This document shows, piece by piece, positions 25,624 to 34,694 of a stretch of DNA of 64,000 nt. Made by a program: the position numbers and the translations under genes. The number at the start of each line of letters is the position of its first letter. Position 1 is the stretch's first letter. The stretch comes from Actinophytocola sp036378875 (GTDB taxonomy: Bacteria; Actinomycetota; Actinomycetes; Mycobacteriales; Pseudonocardiaceae): positions 1 to 64,000 of the forward strand of contig NZ_DASUVO010000125.1 in assembly GCF_036378875.1 (NCBI RefSeq), in the 5' to 3' direction. A model generated the notes under the pieces. It did no database searches, was not told where the DNA came from, and saw only the letters and a program-made list of their open reading frames with translations.

Positions 25624-25953
25624 ATGTCCATGCCCGATGAGCACCCGCCTGCCACCAGGTCCGATGAGGACAGGTCAGCGTTCTTCAACGAGCTGATGCG
25701 CGAGGAACGCCGCCGCAACGACGGTCCCATGAGCGAGCTCGCGGCCTTCGCGCTCGTCTTCGGACTGATCACCGCCGCCGTCGGCATGTTCAGCGGGCTC
25801 GCCGGTTCGATCTTCGCCCTGGCCACGCTCGTCGCGGCCGTCGGCGGAGTCGTCCAGATCAGAAGCCACGACCGGCGCGGCGTGCCGTTCGTCATCGTCG
25901 GCGTCGCGTTCGCCGCGGCGTGGGTCGTCTGGGTCACGATCGCGCTCGGCTGA
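25624..25953 (+). CDS. Small membrane protein of unknown function
   Basis: 109 residues from the ATG at 25624 with GGGGAGGAG upstream. A charged N-terminal 40 residues (FFNELMREERRRNDG) precedes three hydrophobic segments (about 38-58, 58-75 and 88-108), with HDRRG in the loop before the last. I do not recognise the family. It ends 5 bp before the convergent GH10 xylanase stop. Confidence 0.7.
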   Translation: MSMPDEHPPATRSDEDRSAFFNELMREERRRNDGPMSELAAFALVFGLITAAVGMFSGLAGSIFALATLVAAVGGVVQIRSHDRRGVPFVIVGVAFAAAWVVWVTIALG

Positions 25954-25958
25954 ACCCC

Positions 25959-27626
25959 TCACGCCGTCGTGCAGGTCAGGCCGTTCAGTGTGAACGTGCT
26001 CGGCGCGGTGTTGGTGCCGCTGTAGCTGCCGTTGAACCCGATCTGCGTGGACGCGCCTGCGGCGAGGGTGCCGTTGTAGGACATGTTCGTCGCGGTCACG
26101 CCTCCGCCGGCCTGGCTCCAGGTGGCGTTCCAGCCCTCCCGGACCTGTTGTCCTGACGGGAACGTGAACGCCAACGTCCACCCGGTGACCGTCGCCGTGC
26201 CGGTGTTGGTGATCGTCACGCCCGCGGTGAACCCTCCGCCGCCGCCCCAGTTCGAGGCGCTGTAGGCGACCCGGCAGGGGCCCGTGCCGCTGCCCTGTGG
26301 CGTGGTGAACGTCGCGCTCGCCGACGGGGTCGACAGGTTCCCGGCGCCGTCACGGGCCCGCACGTACACCTGGTACTGCGTGTTCGGGGTCAGTCCGGAC
26401 AACGTGATCGAGTTCGTCGTGGACTGACCCAGCAGGGGATCTGTCGTGCCCTGCTCCCGATAGACGTTGTAGCCGGCGAGGCCACTGCCGCCCGTGTCGG
26501 TCGCCGCCGTCCACGACAGTCCGGCGCTGGTTGCGGTCACACCGGACGACGTCGGCGTGCCCGGCGCGGTCGGCGGTGTGGTGTCCGGGGTGCTGCCACC
26601 GGCCAGCGCGTCGTGCACCGCCGTGTAGGCGGGCTTGCGCTGGAAGTTCGCGTCGGCCAGGTGTGCCGCGCCCTCACCCGGGAACGTGCCGGGGATCCAC
26701 GAGTACTTGTCGGTGTAGCCCCACACCGTGACACCCACGCAGCGGGTGACCGCGAGACAGGCGTTGACCACGTTGCGGAAGTAGGTGGCCTGCGTGGTGA
26801 GCTTCGTCGAGTCGGACGGCAGCTGCATGCGCACGTCCAGCTCGGTGATCGCCACGTCGAGTCCGAGGTCGGCGAACCGCTGTAGGTTCTGCTGCATCTG
26901 GTTCGGGAAGCCGTACTGGATCGCCAGGTGGGACTGGAAACCCACGCCGTCGATCGGCACGCCCTGCGCCAGCAGCGACTGCACCAGCCGGTACATGCCG
27001 TCGCTCTTCGCGCCGATGCCGTCGGTGTTGTAGTCGTTGATGTACAGCTTCACGTCCGGGTCCGCCGCGCGGGCCATGCGGAACGCGTCCGCGATGTAGC
27101 TCTCGCCGAGACGCTGGAACCAGAACGAGTTGCGCAGCGTGCCGTCCTCGTTCAGCGGCTCGTTCACCACGTCCCACGCGTACAGGTCACCCTCGTAGCG
27201 GTCGACGACCGTGGTGATGTGGTTCTGCATCGCCGTCCGCAGGTCCGTCGCGGTGAGACTCTGCACCCACGCAGGCGTTTGGCTGTGCCACACCAGCGTG
27301 TGACCGCGCACGGACTGGTTGTTCTGCTGTGCCAGCGCCACGATCTCGTCGGCCCTGGTGAAGTTGAACTGGCCCCTGGTCGGCTCGGTCGCGTCCCACT
27401 TCATCGCGTTGCCGGGGGTCAGCTGGCTGAACTCGCCTGCGATGACCGGGCGGTACGCGCTGTCGGTGATCTCGTTGGTGTCCACGGCATTGCCGATGAT
27501 CTTGCCCCGCGCCGCGGCGTGCTCCCGCAGCGGACCCGACGCGCTCGCCGGCGTGGCGGCGACGAGCGTGCCGGCCACGGCAACGAGCAGACAGGTCGCG
27601 ACTGATAACGCTCTCTTCAGGAACAT
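25959..27626 (-). CDS. Secreted GH10 endo-1,4-beta-xylanase with FnIII and CBM2
   Basis: 555 residues. A signal peptide (1-29) is followed by a GH10 barrel (about 30-330) with acid/base Glu156 in VVNEP and nucleophile Glu262 in AITELDVRM. A fibronectin type III module (about 350-435) and a C-terminal CBM2 (about 450-555, Cys-bounded) follow. It cleaves xylan, anchored to cellulose or xylan through CBM2. The ribosome site GGGAG lies 7 nt before the ATG. Codon 7 is TTA (27606-27608), rare in actinomycetes and dependent on the bldA tRNA. It is last in the cellulase cluster, separated from GH5 by hairpins, so it may have its own promoter. No CelR box was seen directly upstream. Confidence 0.94.
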   Translation of the reverse strand: MFLKRALSVATCLLVAVAGTLVAATPASASGPLREHAAARGKIIGNAVDTNEITDSAYRPVIAGEFSQLTPGNAMKWDATEPTRGQFNFTRADEIVALAQQNNQSVRGHTLVWHSQTPAWVQSLTATDLRTAMQNHITTVVDRYEGDLYAWDVVNEPLNEDGTLRNSFWFQRLGESYIADAFRMARAADPDVKLYINDYNTDGIGAKSDGMYRLVQSLLAQGVPIDGVGFQSHLAIQYGFPNQMQQNLQRFADLGLDVAITELDVRMQLPSDSTKLTTQATYFRNVVNACLAVTRCVGVTVWGYTDKYSWIPGTFPGEGAAHLADANFQRKPAYTAVHDALAGGSTPDTTPPTAPGTPTSSGVTATSAGLSWTAATDTGGSGLAGYNVYREQGTTDPLLGQSTTNSITLSGLTPNTQYQVYVRARDGAGNLSTPSASATFTTPQGSGTGPCRVAYSASNWGGGGGFTAGVTITNTGTATVTGWTLAFTFPSGQQVREGWNATWSQAGGGVTATNMSYNGTLAAGASTQIGFNGSYSGTNTAPSTFTLNGLTCTTA

Positions 27627-27688
27627 GGGTCAACTCCCGGTGGTGCAGGGGCTGTCGTTCGGCAGAAACGTGGCGGGTCCTGGATGTG

Positions 27689-27751
27689 GACCGGGTCGGT
27701 TGCGAGACTGTGTACGCCGTTGTAACCCCAGTTCTCCCAACCGACCCGGTC
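27689..27751. repeat. 14-bp inverted repeat between GH5 and GH10 genes
   Basis: GACCGGGTCGGTTG at 27689-27702 and CAACCGACCCGGTC at 27738-27751 are perfect complements with 35 nt between. It may form a long hairpin in the transcript of the GH5-GH10 gap, acting as terminator, mRNA processing site or regulator site for the xylanase gene. Confidence 0.55.
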
Positions 27752-27753
27752 CA

Positions 27754-27773
27754 GCAGCGGTGTCCACCGCTGC
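27754..27773 (-). terminator. Stem-loop after the GH5 cellulase gene
   Basis: GCAGCGGTG at 27754-27762 pairs with CACCGCTGC at 27765-27773. The central bases would open to form the loop. It lies 20 nt past the GH5 stop codon on the minus strand, followed by a second, longer inverted repeat. Confidence 0.5.
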
Positions 27774-27792
27774 GTGCTCTCGTGCACCGTCC

Positions 27793-29298
27793 TTACGCCA
27801 CGGTGCAGGTCTGGCCGTTGACCGTGAAGGCCGCCGGCCGGGCGTTCGAGCCGCTGTAGCCGGCGTTGAAGCCCAGCCCGGTGATCGACTGCCCGGCGCC
27901 GATCACACGGTTGTGGTCGGCGGGGGTCGCCGTGACGTTCGTGCTGCCGGGCGCCTGTGTCCAGGTCGCGCTCCAGCCGTTGGTGATCCGCTGGTTGCCG
28001 GCGAACGTGAAGGCCAGCGTCCAGCCGTTGATCGCCGAGCTGCCGGTGTTGGCGATCGACACCGAGGTCGTGAACCCGGTGCCCCAGTCGTTCGTCGAGT
28101 ACGTCACCCGGCAGCCGACCGGAGGTGGTGGCGGGGGAGTGGTGCCACCGTCCGGCGGGATCAGGTACGGATCGAGGTAGGCCTGCTTGGTGGTGTTGAC
28201 CGTCGTCCAGTCGTCGTTGAGGATCCCACCCGTGTCACCGGAGTTCGGGTTCCACGACCAGTACGTGAAGCTGATCGCGTTGGTCCCGGTGCCCAGGTAG
28301 GCCATCAGCGTCCGCAGCCAGGTCTGGTCCCTCGGGTCGGCGAGGGTGGTGCCGAACTCGCCGAGCAGCACCGGCGCCACGTTGTTCTTGAACAGGTAGC
28401 CCCAGTTCTTGTCCCAGATCGCCGCCATGTTGTTGGGATAGCTGGGATCGGAGAACCAGTCCTGCGGGAACACCGAGGTGGCGTAGTCGTGTGCGGAGTA
28501 GACGAGCCGGTTGGCGACGTTCAACCGGACGGGTGCGGTCGCCGCGCCCTGCAGGTTGCCGCCCCACCAGTAGCCGTCGTTGTTGTACTCGCTGACCCCC
28601 TCCACGATGATCAGCCAGTTCGGGTTGACCGCGAGGATCGCGTTGCCGGCCCGCTCCGCCGCGAGCCGCCAGTCCCGCGCGGTGTCGCCGCAGTCCCAGC
28701 ACGCGCCGGTGCCGCCCTGGATGGCGTGTGGCTCGTTGTGCAGGTCCGCGCCGATCACCGTGGTGTTGCCGACGTAGCGTTGCGCGAGCATTCGCCAGTC
28801 GGACAGCCACCGGCTTTCCGGGTAGGCGCTGGTGTACCAGAGCGCGGACTGCGCGCCGGAGTCCGGCCGGTGCCGGTCGAGCACGACCTTCATGCCGATC
28901 TGGCCGGCGTAGTCGATGATCTTGTCCATGATCTGGATGCCCGTGAGGCCGGCCAGATCGGGGTTGAGGTCGTAGCGGATGCTCGTCGGGGTGGAACCCG
29001 GGTCGAAGAGCTGGCTCGCGAACGGGAGCCGAAGGGTGTTGTACTTCAGGCTCTTCATCTGGTCGAGCATGTCCTTGTAGCCGCGTGACCAGAGCCCGTG
29101 CGGGGAGTAGTTCGCCGTCTCGAGGCCGAACCAGTTGATGCCGGTCATCCGCACTGCCTGGTTGTTCGCGTCCAGCAACTGACGGCCGTTCGTGTGCCAG
29201 TAGCCGGCGCCCGCCGCCGAGGCGGGCCTCGCCGAAGCGAGGCCCACCAGCGGCAGGAGTGTGAGCGCCAACAACAGCGCCACAATCCTTCGTGCCAT
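27793..29298 (-). CDS. Secreted GH5 cellulase (endoglucanase) with C-terminal CBM2
   Basis: 501 residues from the ATG at 29298, 5 nt after the GH48 stop. A signal peptide (1-29) is followed by a GH5 barrel (about 30-380) with acid/base Glu189 in DLHNEP and nucleophile Glu314 in LLGEFG. A short Pro/Gly linker and CBM2 (about 396-501) complete it. It cuts internal beta-1,4 links of cellulose. Tight coupling to GH48 indicates a GH48-GH5 transcription unit under the CelR box at 32181. No TTA codon in the leader region. Confidence 0.93.
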   Translation of the reverse strand: MARRIVALLLALTLLPLVGLASARPASAAGAGYWHTNGRQLLDANNQAVRMTGINWFGLETANYSPHGLWSRGYKDMLDQMKSLKYNTLRLPFASQLFDPGSTPTSIRYDLNPDLAGLTGIQIMDKIIDYAGQIGMKVVLDRHRPDSGAQSALWYTSAYPESRWLSDWRMLAQRYVGNTTVIGADLHNEPHAIQGGTGACWDCGDTARDWRLAAERAGNAILAVNPNWLIIVEGVSEYNNDGYWWGGNLQGAATAPVRLNVANRLVYSAHDYATSVFPQDWFSDPSYPNNMAAIWDKNWGYLFKNNVAPVLLGEFGTTLADPRDQTWLRTLMAYLGTGTNAISFTYWSWNPNSGDTGGILNDDWTTVNTTKQAYLDPYLIPPDGGTTPPPPPPVGCRVTYSTNDWGTGFTTSVSIANTGSSAINGWTLAFTFAGNQRITNGWSATWTQAPGSTNVTATPADHNRVIGAGQSITGLGFNAGYSGSNARPAAFTVNGQTCTVA

Positions 29299-29303
29299 TG
29301 TCG

Positions 29304-32213
29304 TCAGCCGGTCGGGAAGAGTCGGCCGTACTCGGCCAGTGCCATCGCGAGGTCGGCCTGCGCCCAGAACCGGTGGTACCGGAACGTGGGTGCGGCGCCG
29401 CCGTTGAGATGGCTCTGCACCTGCGGCCACGCCGGGTCCTGGCGGTACCAGGACCGCAGCCCGATGAACGTCGAGCTGGAGTTGATCAGGTCGCCGTTCG
29501 TCATGTCACCGGAGAAGGCGCTCGGGACGTAGACCGAGTCGTCGAACCGGTTGTAGTCACCACGCGACTCGGTGACCGAGATGCCGCGAGTGTCCTGGTT
29601 CGGCGTGGCCCACATGGCGTCGAGCAGGTTCTTCGCCATGGTGCGGGCCGCGGTGTTGCCGGACTCCGACGCGTAGTGCGCGAGCGTCTTCACCAGCGCC
29701 GCGGTGATGCCGACGTCGTTGCCGCGGGTGGCGACGGTGACGTGCAGGCCGGTGTTGGCGCCCGGGCTCGCCGGGTTCCACGTGTCCGGCTGGCCGGTCC
29801 AGGACAGGTTGTCCGGGATCTGCCACGTGCCGGCGGCCACGTTCACCGTGGTGTTGGCGATCGCCCACGGCACCCACTTGTCCAGCAGTGCCTTGGCCGT
29901 CGCGTTGCCGGTCTGGTTGTACAGCTCGGCGATCCGCTCCATCGACCACGCCTGCATGCCGAACCACCGGTTCGACGGCGGGTCGTGGTAGACCGGCTGC
30001 CAGTCGTAGTACATGCCGTAGAACGTGGACAGACCGGCAGGCGGGGCCGCGTACCGTCCGGCCCAGCTGTTGGTCGCGCCACCGGCGATGCCGCCCTCCG
30101 CGGACTGCAGCCACCGGTAGAACTCCAGCTGGCGGGTGAAGCTCTGCTGCCAGTCGGCGACCGCGGTCGGCGACTGCGGCCGCAGCTGCGGCACGTTCGC
30201 CAGCGCGTACGCCGCCAGGGGGTTCTGGTAACCGAAGTGCGACGGGCTCGACCCGATCCGCCACGACCAGCCGCCGTTGGTTGCGCCACCCCACGCGTAG
30301 TACCAGGACATCAGGTAGTGGGCGCTGTTCTTGCCACTGCCCGCCGGACACTGTGGACTGGTGCAGTTGCCGATCTGCTTGAAGTACTTGTCGAACATCG
30401 CGTACCGCAGGTAGTCACCCAGCTTGGCCGCCTTGGCGAGCGTGGCCGTGATCTGGCCCTGCTGACCCTGCGCGGTCGCCCACTGCAGCGCCCAGTACGC
30501 GGCCTGCACCGCACGTGCGTCGGCGTCGGGCGCGTTGGTGTAGCGCCACTGCTGTGCGTACGGGCTGTCCTGGACGAACAGCGGCAGGAAGCCGTTGGTG
30601 CTGCCGTTGTCGAAGTCCTCCCACGACGGGTGCGGCACCGTCTCCCACACCGACTCCTCCGGCCCGCGCTGGAAGGTGTTGATGTAGGACGGGCTGGTGT
30701 TCGGCGTGCCGCGGCGGCCGTAGCCGTAGCGGTTGTCCACGTCGAGCAGCCAGTGCATGCCGTAGATGTCCCGCGTGCCGTACGTGCTCTGCAGCTCGTT
30801 GGCGAGCGGGTCGGCGCCGTTCGGGACGTTCGCGTCCAGCGGCACCGGGTACTGGTTCGGCGTGTCCATCTCCGGCGCGTAGGTCGCCGGGTCGGCCGGG
30901 TTGTAGTTCGCGTTACCCGGCTGGTCGGCCGCGGTCGGGATGATGTGGGTCTCCATCGACTGCCAGGCCTGGTTGAACCGTGTCCAGTCCTGTGTGGCCT
31001 GACCGTACTGCGCCTCGAGCCAGATCCAGTAGCTGAACGCCTCTGACGTCGTGACGTGCCCGTAGTCGGGCGCCTCGACGATCAGCGTCTCCACTGAGTG
31101 GTAGGGGATCGGTGGGTTGTGGCTGGAGAAGTAGCCGTTGGCCGGGGCCTTGATCTTGTTGTACAGCGCGAGGAACCGCTGCGCGTAGTCGGAGAGGTCG
31201 TTGTCGGCCTCGGTCGCGGTGATCGTCGCCGACGCCTGGCCGGTCGCGCTCGCGGTGAAGGTCGCCACGCCGTTGGCGCTGTCGGTGTCCTCCGCGGCGT
31301 TGAGCTGCACCGTCTGCGGCTGGTTCCAGTTGGTCGTGGTGAACGTCCGCGAGGCGCCGGTCCCGACGGTCAGGTCGGTGTCGCCCGCCGTCCGCGCGGT
31401 GGTCACGACCACGTTGCCGGTCGGCTGCTGGGAAAGCCGGATCGACGCGTTCGCGCTGCCGCTCTCCGGCACGCTCACCGCCGCCTGCTCGACGACCACC
31501 GACGGCCCGGCGTTCGGGCTGACCGTGACGTCGACCGGCGTGGAGTTGGTGAAGGCGCCGTCGTCGTCGTAGGCCCGCGCTACCAACACGTAGTTGCCGG
31601 CGGGCACGTTGCTCCATGTCCCGGAGAACGGGCTGGACGTGTCCGTGCTGAGCAGCGTCGTGCCGGCGTAGAACTCGACCCTGGCGATCGAGCCGTCCGT
31701 GTCCGCGGCGGTCGCGGCGAGCGGGATGTTCGCGCCTGCGGTGTAGGACGTGCCGGTGGTGGGCTGGGTCAGGTTCACCGTGGGGGCCGCGTTGGCGCCG
31801 GTGCACGGCACGCCGTTGATGGCGAAGTTGGTGGGGTTGTTGTTGGTGGTGCCCGAGAACGAGCCGTTGAAGCCGATCTCGATCGACGCACCGGTGGCGA
31901 TGTTTCCGTTGTACGACATGTTGGTCGCGGTGACGTTCGCGCTGCCCTGTGGCTGGGACCACGTGGCGTTCCAGCCCTGCGTGACGCGCTGGTTGCCGGG
32001 GAACGTGAAGGTGAGGGTCCACGCCGTGAGCGGGTCACCGAGGTTGTTGAGCCGGAGGCTGGCGCCGAAGCCGCCGCCGCCCCAGTTGTTGGCGGTGTAG
32101 TCCACCGCGCAGGACACCGCGCGCGGGCTGATGTCCGCACTCGCGGGTATGGCGAGCGGAATGATTAAGGCAAGACAGGCTGGGAGCGCTCCCAGACGGC
32201 GTCGCAATCTCAT
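29304..32213 (-). CDS. Secreted GH48 processive cellulase with N-terminal CBM2 and two Ig-like modules
   Basis: 969 residues from the ATG at 32213 (AGGAAG 5 nt upstream; a longer frame to 32273 lacks support). The order is signal peptide (1-26), CBM2 (about 33-130), a bacterial Ig-like domain (about 130-225, with DTDGSIARVEFYAG), a second Calx-beta-like sandwich (about 228-330), and the GH48 catalytic domain (about 335-969). GH48 enzymes release cellobiose from chain ends and are key for crystalline cellulose. Codon 16 is TTA (32166-32168). A perfect CelR/CebR operator lies inside the signal-peptide coding region (32181-32194). The gene is coupled to GH5 downstream. Confidence 0.95.
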   Translation of the reverse strand: MRLRRRLGALPACLALIIPLAIPASADISPRAVSCAVDYTANNWGGGGFGASLRLNNLGDPLTAWTLTFTFPGNQRVTQGWNATWSQPQGSANVTATNMSYNGNIATGASIEIGFNGSFSGTTNNNPTNFAINGVPCTGANAAPTVNLTQPTTGTSYTAGANIPLAATAADTDGSIARVEFYAGTTLLSTDTSSPFSGTWSNVPAGNYVLVARAYDDDGAFTNSTPVDVTVSPNAGPSVVVEQAAVSVPESGSANASIRLSQQPTGNVVVTTARTAGDTDLTVGTGASRTFTTTNWNQPQTVQLNAAEDTDSANGVATFTASATGQASATITATEADNDLSDYAQRFLALYNKIKAPANGYFSSHNPPIPYHSVETLIVEAPDYGHVTTSEAFSYWIWLEAQYGQATQDWTRFNQAWQSMETHIIPTAADQPGNANYNPADPATYAPEMDTPNQYPVPLDANVPNGADPLANELQSTYGTRDIYGMHWLLDVDNRYGYGRRGTPNTSPSYINTFQRGPEESVWETVPHPSWEDFDNGSTNGFLPLFVQDSPYAQQWRYTNAPDADARAVQAAYWALQWATAQGQQGQITATLAKAAKLGDYLRYAMFDKYFKQIGNCTSPQCPAGSGKNSAHYLMSWYYAWGGATNGGWSWRIGSSPSHFGYQNPLAAYALANVPQLRPQSPTAVADWQQSFTRQLEFYRWLQSAEGGIAGGATNSWAGRYAAPPAGLSTFYGMYYDWQPVYHDPPSNRWFGMQAWSMERIAELYNQTGNATAKALLDKWVPWAIANTTVNVAAGTWQIPDNLSWTGQPDTWNPASPGANTGLHVTVATRGNDVGITAALVKTLAHYASESGNTAARTMAKNLLDAMWATPNQDTRGISVTESRGDYNRFDDSVYVPSAFSGDMTNGDLINSSSTFIGLRSWYRQDPAWPQVQSHLNGGAAPTFRYHRFWAQADLAMALAEYGRLFPTG
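32181..32194. promoter_or_regulatory. CelR/CebR operator inside the GH48 coding start
   Basis: TGGGAGCGCTCCCA, the perfect 14-bp palindrome bound by LacI-family CelR (Thermobifida) and CebR (Streptomyces), which release on cellobiose. It spans codons 7-11 of GH48, 19 bp into the gene, so bound repressor would block elongation or a promoter just upstream. Confidence 0.9.
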
Positions 32214-32260
32214 GGAGCTTCCTTGTGTCGAAAGAGGTCTTATCGCAGGGGAGCGCGGGG

Positions 32261-32304
32261 CCCGGAACGCCACCTCCGCTGCCGGGGCGGAGGGGCGTTC
32301 CGGG
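32261..32304 (-). terminator. Strong hairpin after the GH6 gene
   Basis: CCCGGAACGCC-a-CCTCCG at 32261-32278 pairs with CGGAGG-GGCGTTCCGGG at 32288-32304, giving 17 pairs with one bulged base and a 9-nt loop. It starts 20 nt beyond the GH6 stop codon and separates GH6 from GH48-GH5, which then needs its own promoter. Confidence 0.75.
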
Positions 32305-32323
32305 GTCCGGGTCAGTCACTCAC

Positions 32324-34084
32324 TCAGAGCGCCGGGAAGGCGTTCCGCATGAGCTCCTGGAACTGGGCTGAGAACCAGTGACCGGACAGCGGCGAGTTGG
32401 GCAGCGCACCGGACATGTTGTTGTTGTTGCGCGGGTTCCCGGGGTAGGTCGGGTCGCACATCCGGTCGAAGCCCTTGCCCTCGTCGTTCGGGATGGCGGA
32501 GCTGGAACCGTCGGACTCACCCGGCGGCTTGATCCACACGTAGGCGTCGATCCCCGCGGCGGGCGCGGACCGAGGCCGCTCACCCAGACCGGCACCGGAC
32601 TGGTTGCACCAGTTGCCGAGGTGGATACGGCGGTCGATGCGCGACTGGTTCATGAAGGTGATCGGGTCGGTCGACGTGCTCGCGGCGGCGGGCCGGGCGG
32701 AGCCGCCCCAACCGTTGCGGGAGGTGTCGATCAGCATGCCGATGTTGGCGTCGAAGCACGACGTGTCCGCCTTCGTGCGGAAGTCCTGCGCGAAGGACAG
32801 TTCGTCGACGTACCGGTTCCAGTCGACCCAACCGCCCGAGACCTCACGCAGCGGCCGGCCGCCCACCGTGGTGTTCGCGGTGAAGAACGGCTCGCGCAGC
32901 GCGCTGTAGTTGGCCGTGTTGGTGATGAAGCCCCACACGTCCGCCGGCGTCGCGCCGGACGCCCGTGCCGCCTGGCACGTCAGGTCGACGGTCGGCTGCA
33001 TGTTGTCGTCCCAGCCGATCCAGCCGTGGTGGCCCGCGTCGATGTAGTTGTACACGTTGGGCACGTCGCCCAGCCTGTTCAACGCGTAGCCGACGCCGTT
33101 CACGTAGTTCCCGTTGGCCTTCATCGTGTCGCACTGCGCCGTCTGCGTCGGGCGCGGGGTGACGTTGGTGATCAGGTTCGGCAGGGAGTCGATCTCGATG
33201 ACCGTCACGATCCGCAGGTTGGCGTAGGCCGGCCGCGCAAGGATCGTCGCGATCGCGTCGATGTACTGGGTCTTGTAACGGTCGAGATCGGTCGCGGTCA
33301 GCTCACCGTTGGACGCCAGCGCGGCGCAGTCACGGCCCGGCAGGTTGTAGATGACCACCTGGAACACCAGCGCGTTCGACCCGTTCGCCGAGTCCTGACG
33401 CACCGCCTCGTCGAGATGGGAGGCGAGGCCCCGCGCACCCGGGGTGCCGGCGATGGCGGCGATGCGGTCCATCCACACGCCGGTTGGCTGGTTGGCGATG
33501 CGGCTGCCACCCGGCTCAGCGTTGGCCTTGGCCGCCCAGTCCGGGTTCACGTACGCGGTCGCGCCAGCGTACGGGTTGTTGACCCGGTTGCCAGCCGGTG
33601 GCGGGTTGTTGGGCGGCGGTTCCTCGTTGGGCGGCTGGCCGGTGCACGCGGTGCCGTTGAGCGTGAAGCTGCTCGGGGCGGCGTTGGTGCCCGTGTAGGT
33701 ACCCTGGAAGCCGATCTCGGTGGACCCGCCGGTGGCGATGGGGCCGTTGTGTCCCGCGTTGGTCGCGGTCACGTTCTGGCTGCCGCTCGGCTGGTTCCAG
33801 GTAGCGTTCCACCCGTTGCCGATGCGCTGGTTGCCGGCGAACGAGAAGGCCAACGTCCAGTTGGTGACCGCGTCGCCGAGGTTGTTGATTTTGACTGTGG
33901 CCACGAACCCGCTGCCCCAGTCGTTCACGGTGTAGTCGATCCGGCAGGCGATCGCCGCGCTGGCCGGAGAGGCACCGAAGGTCATGACGAACGTCGTGAG
34001 CGCCACGACGAACGCCACGCCGGCAGCCGCGAAGCGGCGACCACGGTGCACTCTGATCTTGGACAAATTCGGTCTGAGCCTCAT
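32324..34084 (-). CDS. Secreted GH6 cellulase (cellobiohydrolase type) with N-terminal CBM2
   Basis: 586 residues from the ATG at 34084, with GGAGG 7 nt upstream. A signal peptide (1-43) is followed by CBM2 (about 47-147), a Pro/Asn-rich linker, and a GH6 domain (about 175-586). The catalytic region includes TVIEIDSLPNLITN and DTSRNGWGG. The catalytic domain of about 410 residues, with extra loops, fits an exo-acting cellobiohydrolase rather than a short endoglucanase. It acts from non-reducing ends and complements GH48. A CelR box lies 35 bp upstream of the ATG and a strong terminator follows, so it is probably a single-gene unit. Confidence 0.94.
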   Translation of the reverse strand: MRLRPNLSKIRVHRGRRFAAAGVAFVVALTTFVMTFGASPASAAIACRIDYTVNDWGSGFVATVKINNLGDAVTNWTLAFSFAGNQRIGNGWNATWNQPSGSQNVTATNAGHNGPIATGGSTEIGFQGTYTGTNAAPSSFTLNGTACTGQPPNEEPPPNNPPPAGNRVNNPYAGATAYVNPDWAAKANAEPGGSRIANQPTGVWMDRIAAIAGTPGARGLASHLDEAVRQDSANGSNALVFQVVIYNLPGRDCAALASNGELTATDLDRYKTQYIDAIATILARPAYANLRIVTVIEIDSLPNLITNVTPRPTQTAQCDTMKANGNYVNGVGYALNRLGDVPNVYNYIDAGHHGWIGWDDNMQPTVDLTCQAARASGATPADVWGFITNTANYSALREPFFTANTTVGGRPLREVSGGWVDWNRYVDELSFAQDFRTKADTSCFDANIGMLIDTSRNGWGGSARPAAASTSTDPITFMNQSRIDRRIHLGNWCNQSGAGLGERPRSAPAAGIDAYVWIKPPGESDGSSSAIPNDEGKGFDRMCDPTYPGNPRNNNNMSGALPNSPLSGHWFSAQFQELMRNAFPAL

Positions 34085-34118
34085 CGCGGATCCTCCGCTC
34101 AACGCTGAGCACGGTCTC

Positions 34119-34132
34119 TGGGAGCGCTCCCA
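34119..34132. promoter_or_regulatory. CelR/CebR operator upstream of the GH6 gene
   Basis: Perfect TGGGAGCGCTCCCA, 35 bp before the GH6 ATG, where it would overlap the promoter or transcript start. It predicts cellobiose-induced expression. Confidence 0.92.
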
Positions 34133-34365
34133 GAAACGGAGCATAGCTGTGTTAACACGGCGTGTACAGCCTCTCACCCTCGATGAACGGTTAAGTTGGT
34201 ATCTCGCGCCGCTGGTCGACACATCTGGATGGATTCCTTTTGTAGGTCTCGGAATGAAAGTTTCGACTGCTTGACGGCCAGAGGTCGGACCCCCGGTCGG
34301 TGCGGGAACCCACCATCCGCACTACGTCGCGCGGCGCTTGACAGGCCGCCGAAACGCCCGGATTC

Positions 34366-34379
34366 TGGGAGCGCTCCCA
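34366..34379. promoter_or_regulatory. Third CelR/CebR operator, distal
   Basis: A perfect TGGGAGCGCTCCCA about 280 bp upstream of the GH6 start and 126 bp upstream of a small plus-strand ORF at 34505. It could cooperate with the proximal site by looping, or control rightward transcription. Confidence 0.88.
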
Positions 34380-34504
34380 CTCTCGGATCGTTATTTTGGC
34401 CATAGTGGAGTGTGCGTCCCGGGTCCGGTCACGCATGCTTCACCCGTCGCGGGGTAACCGGTGCGAAAGGTCGGACAACTGAACAACGGAAACCGGGATC
34501 CACG

Positions 34505-34690
34505 ATGTACCAACCCCGTTTGCCTCTGGTGGGCACCTCCGGCACGCGCGCGAGGGCGAAGCGCCGCCGCGTACACGCAGCGCGACGCGTGGCGGGCCTG
34601 AGAACACGAATGGCCGAATCACACATCACCACGGCCGCACCTCGACATGCGGATTCGGACGGCATGCGGGACGGCCGTCCCGGCGCGTAG
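34505..34690 (+). CDS. Possible small basic protein, 61 residues
   Basis: ATG at 34505 to TAG at 34690. The product is basic at the N-terminal half (RARAKRRRVHAARRVAG) with no recognised domain, membrane segment or cysteine pair. A weak GGGAT precedes the ATG. It lies downstream of the distal CelR box, so if real it may be cellobiose-controlled. It could equally be a chance open frame; a minus-strand frame covers the same bases. Confidence 0.25.
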   Translation: MYQPRLPLVGTSGTRARAKRRRVHAARRVAGLRTRMAESHITTAAPRHADSDGMRDGRPGA

Positions 34691-34694
34691 TCCC

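Noticed and set aside
25959..34084. Cellulosome-type assembly
   Set aside because: All four enzymes carry CBM2 and no dockerin or cohesin domain is visible; they are free secreted enzymes.
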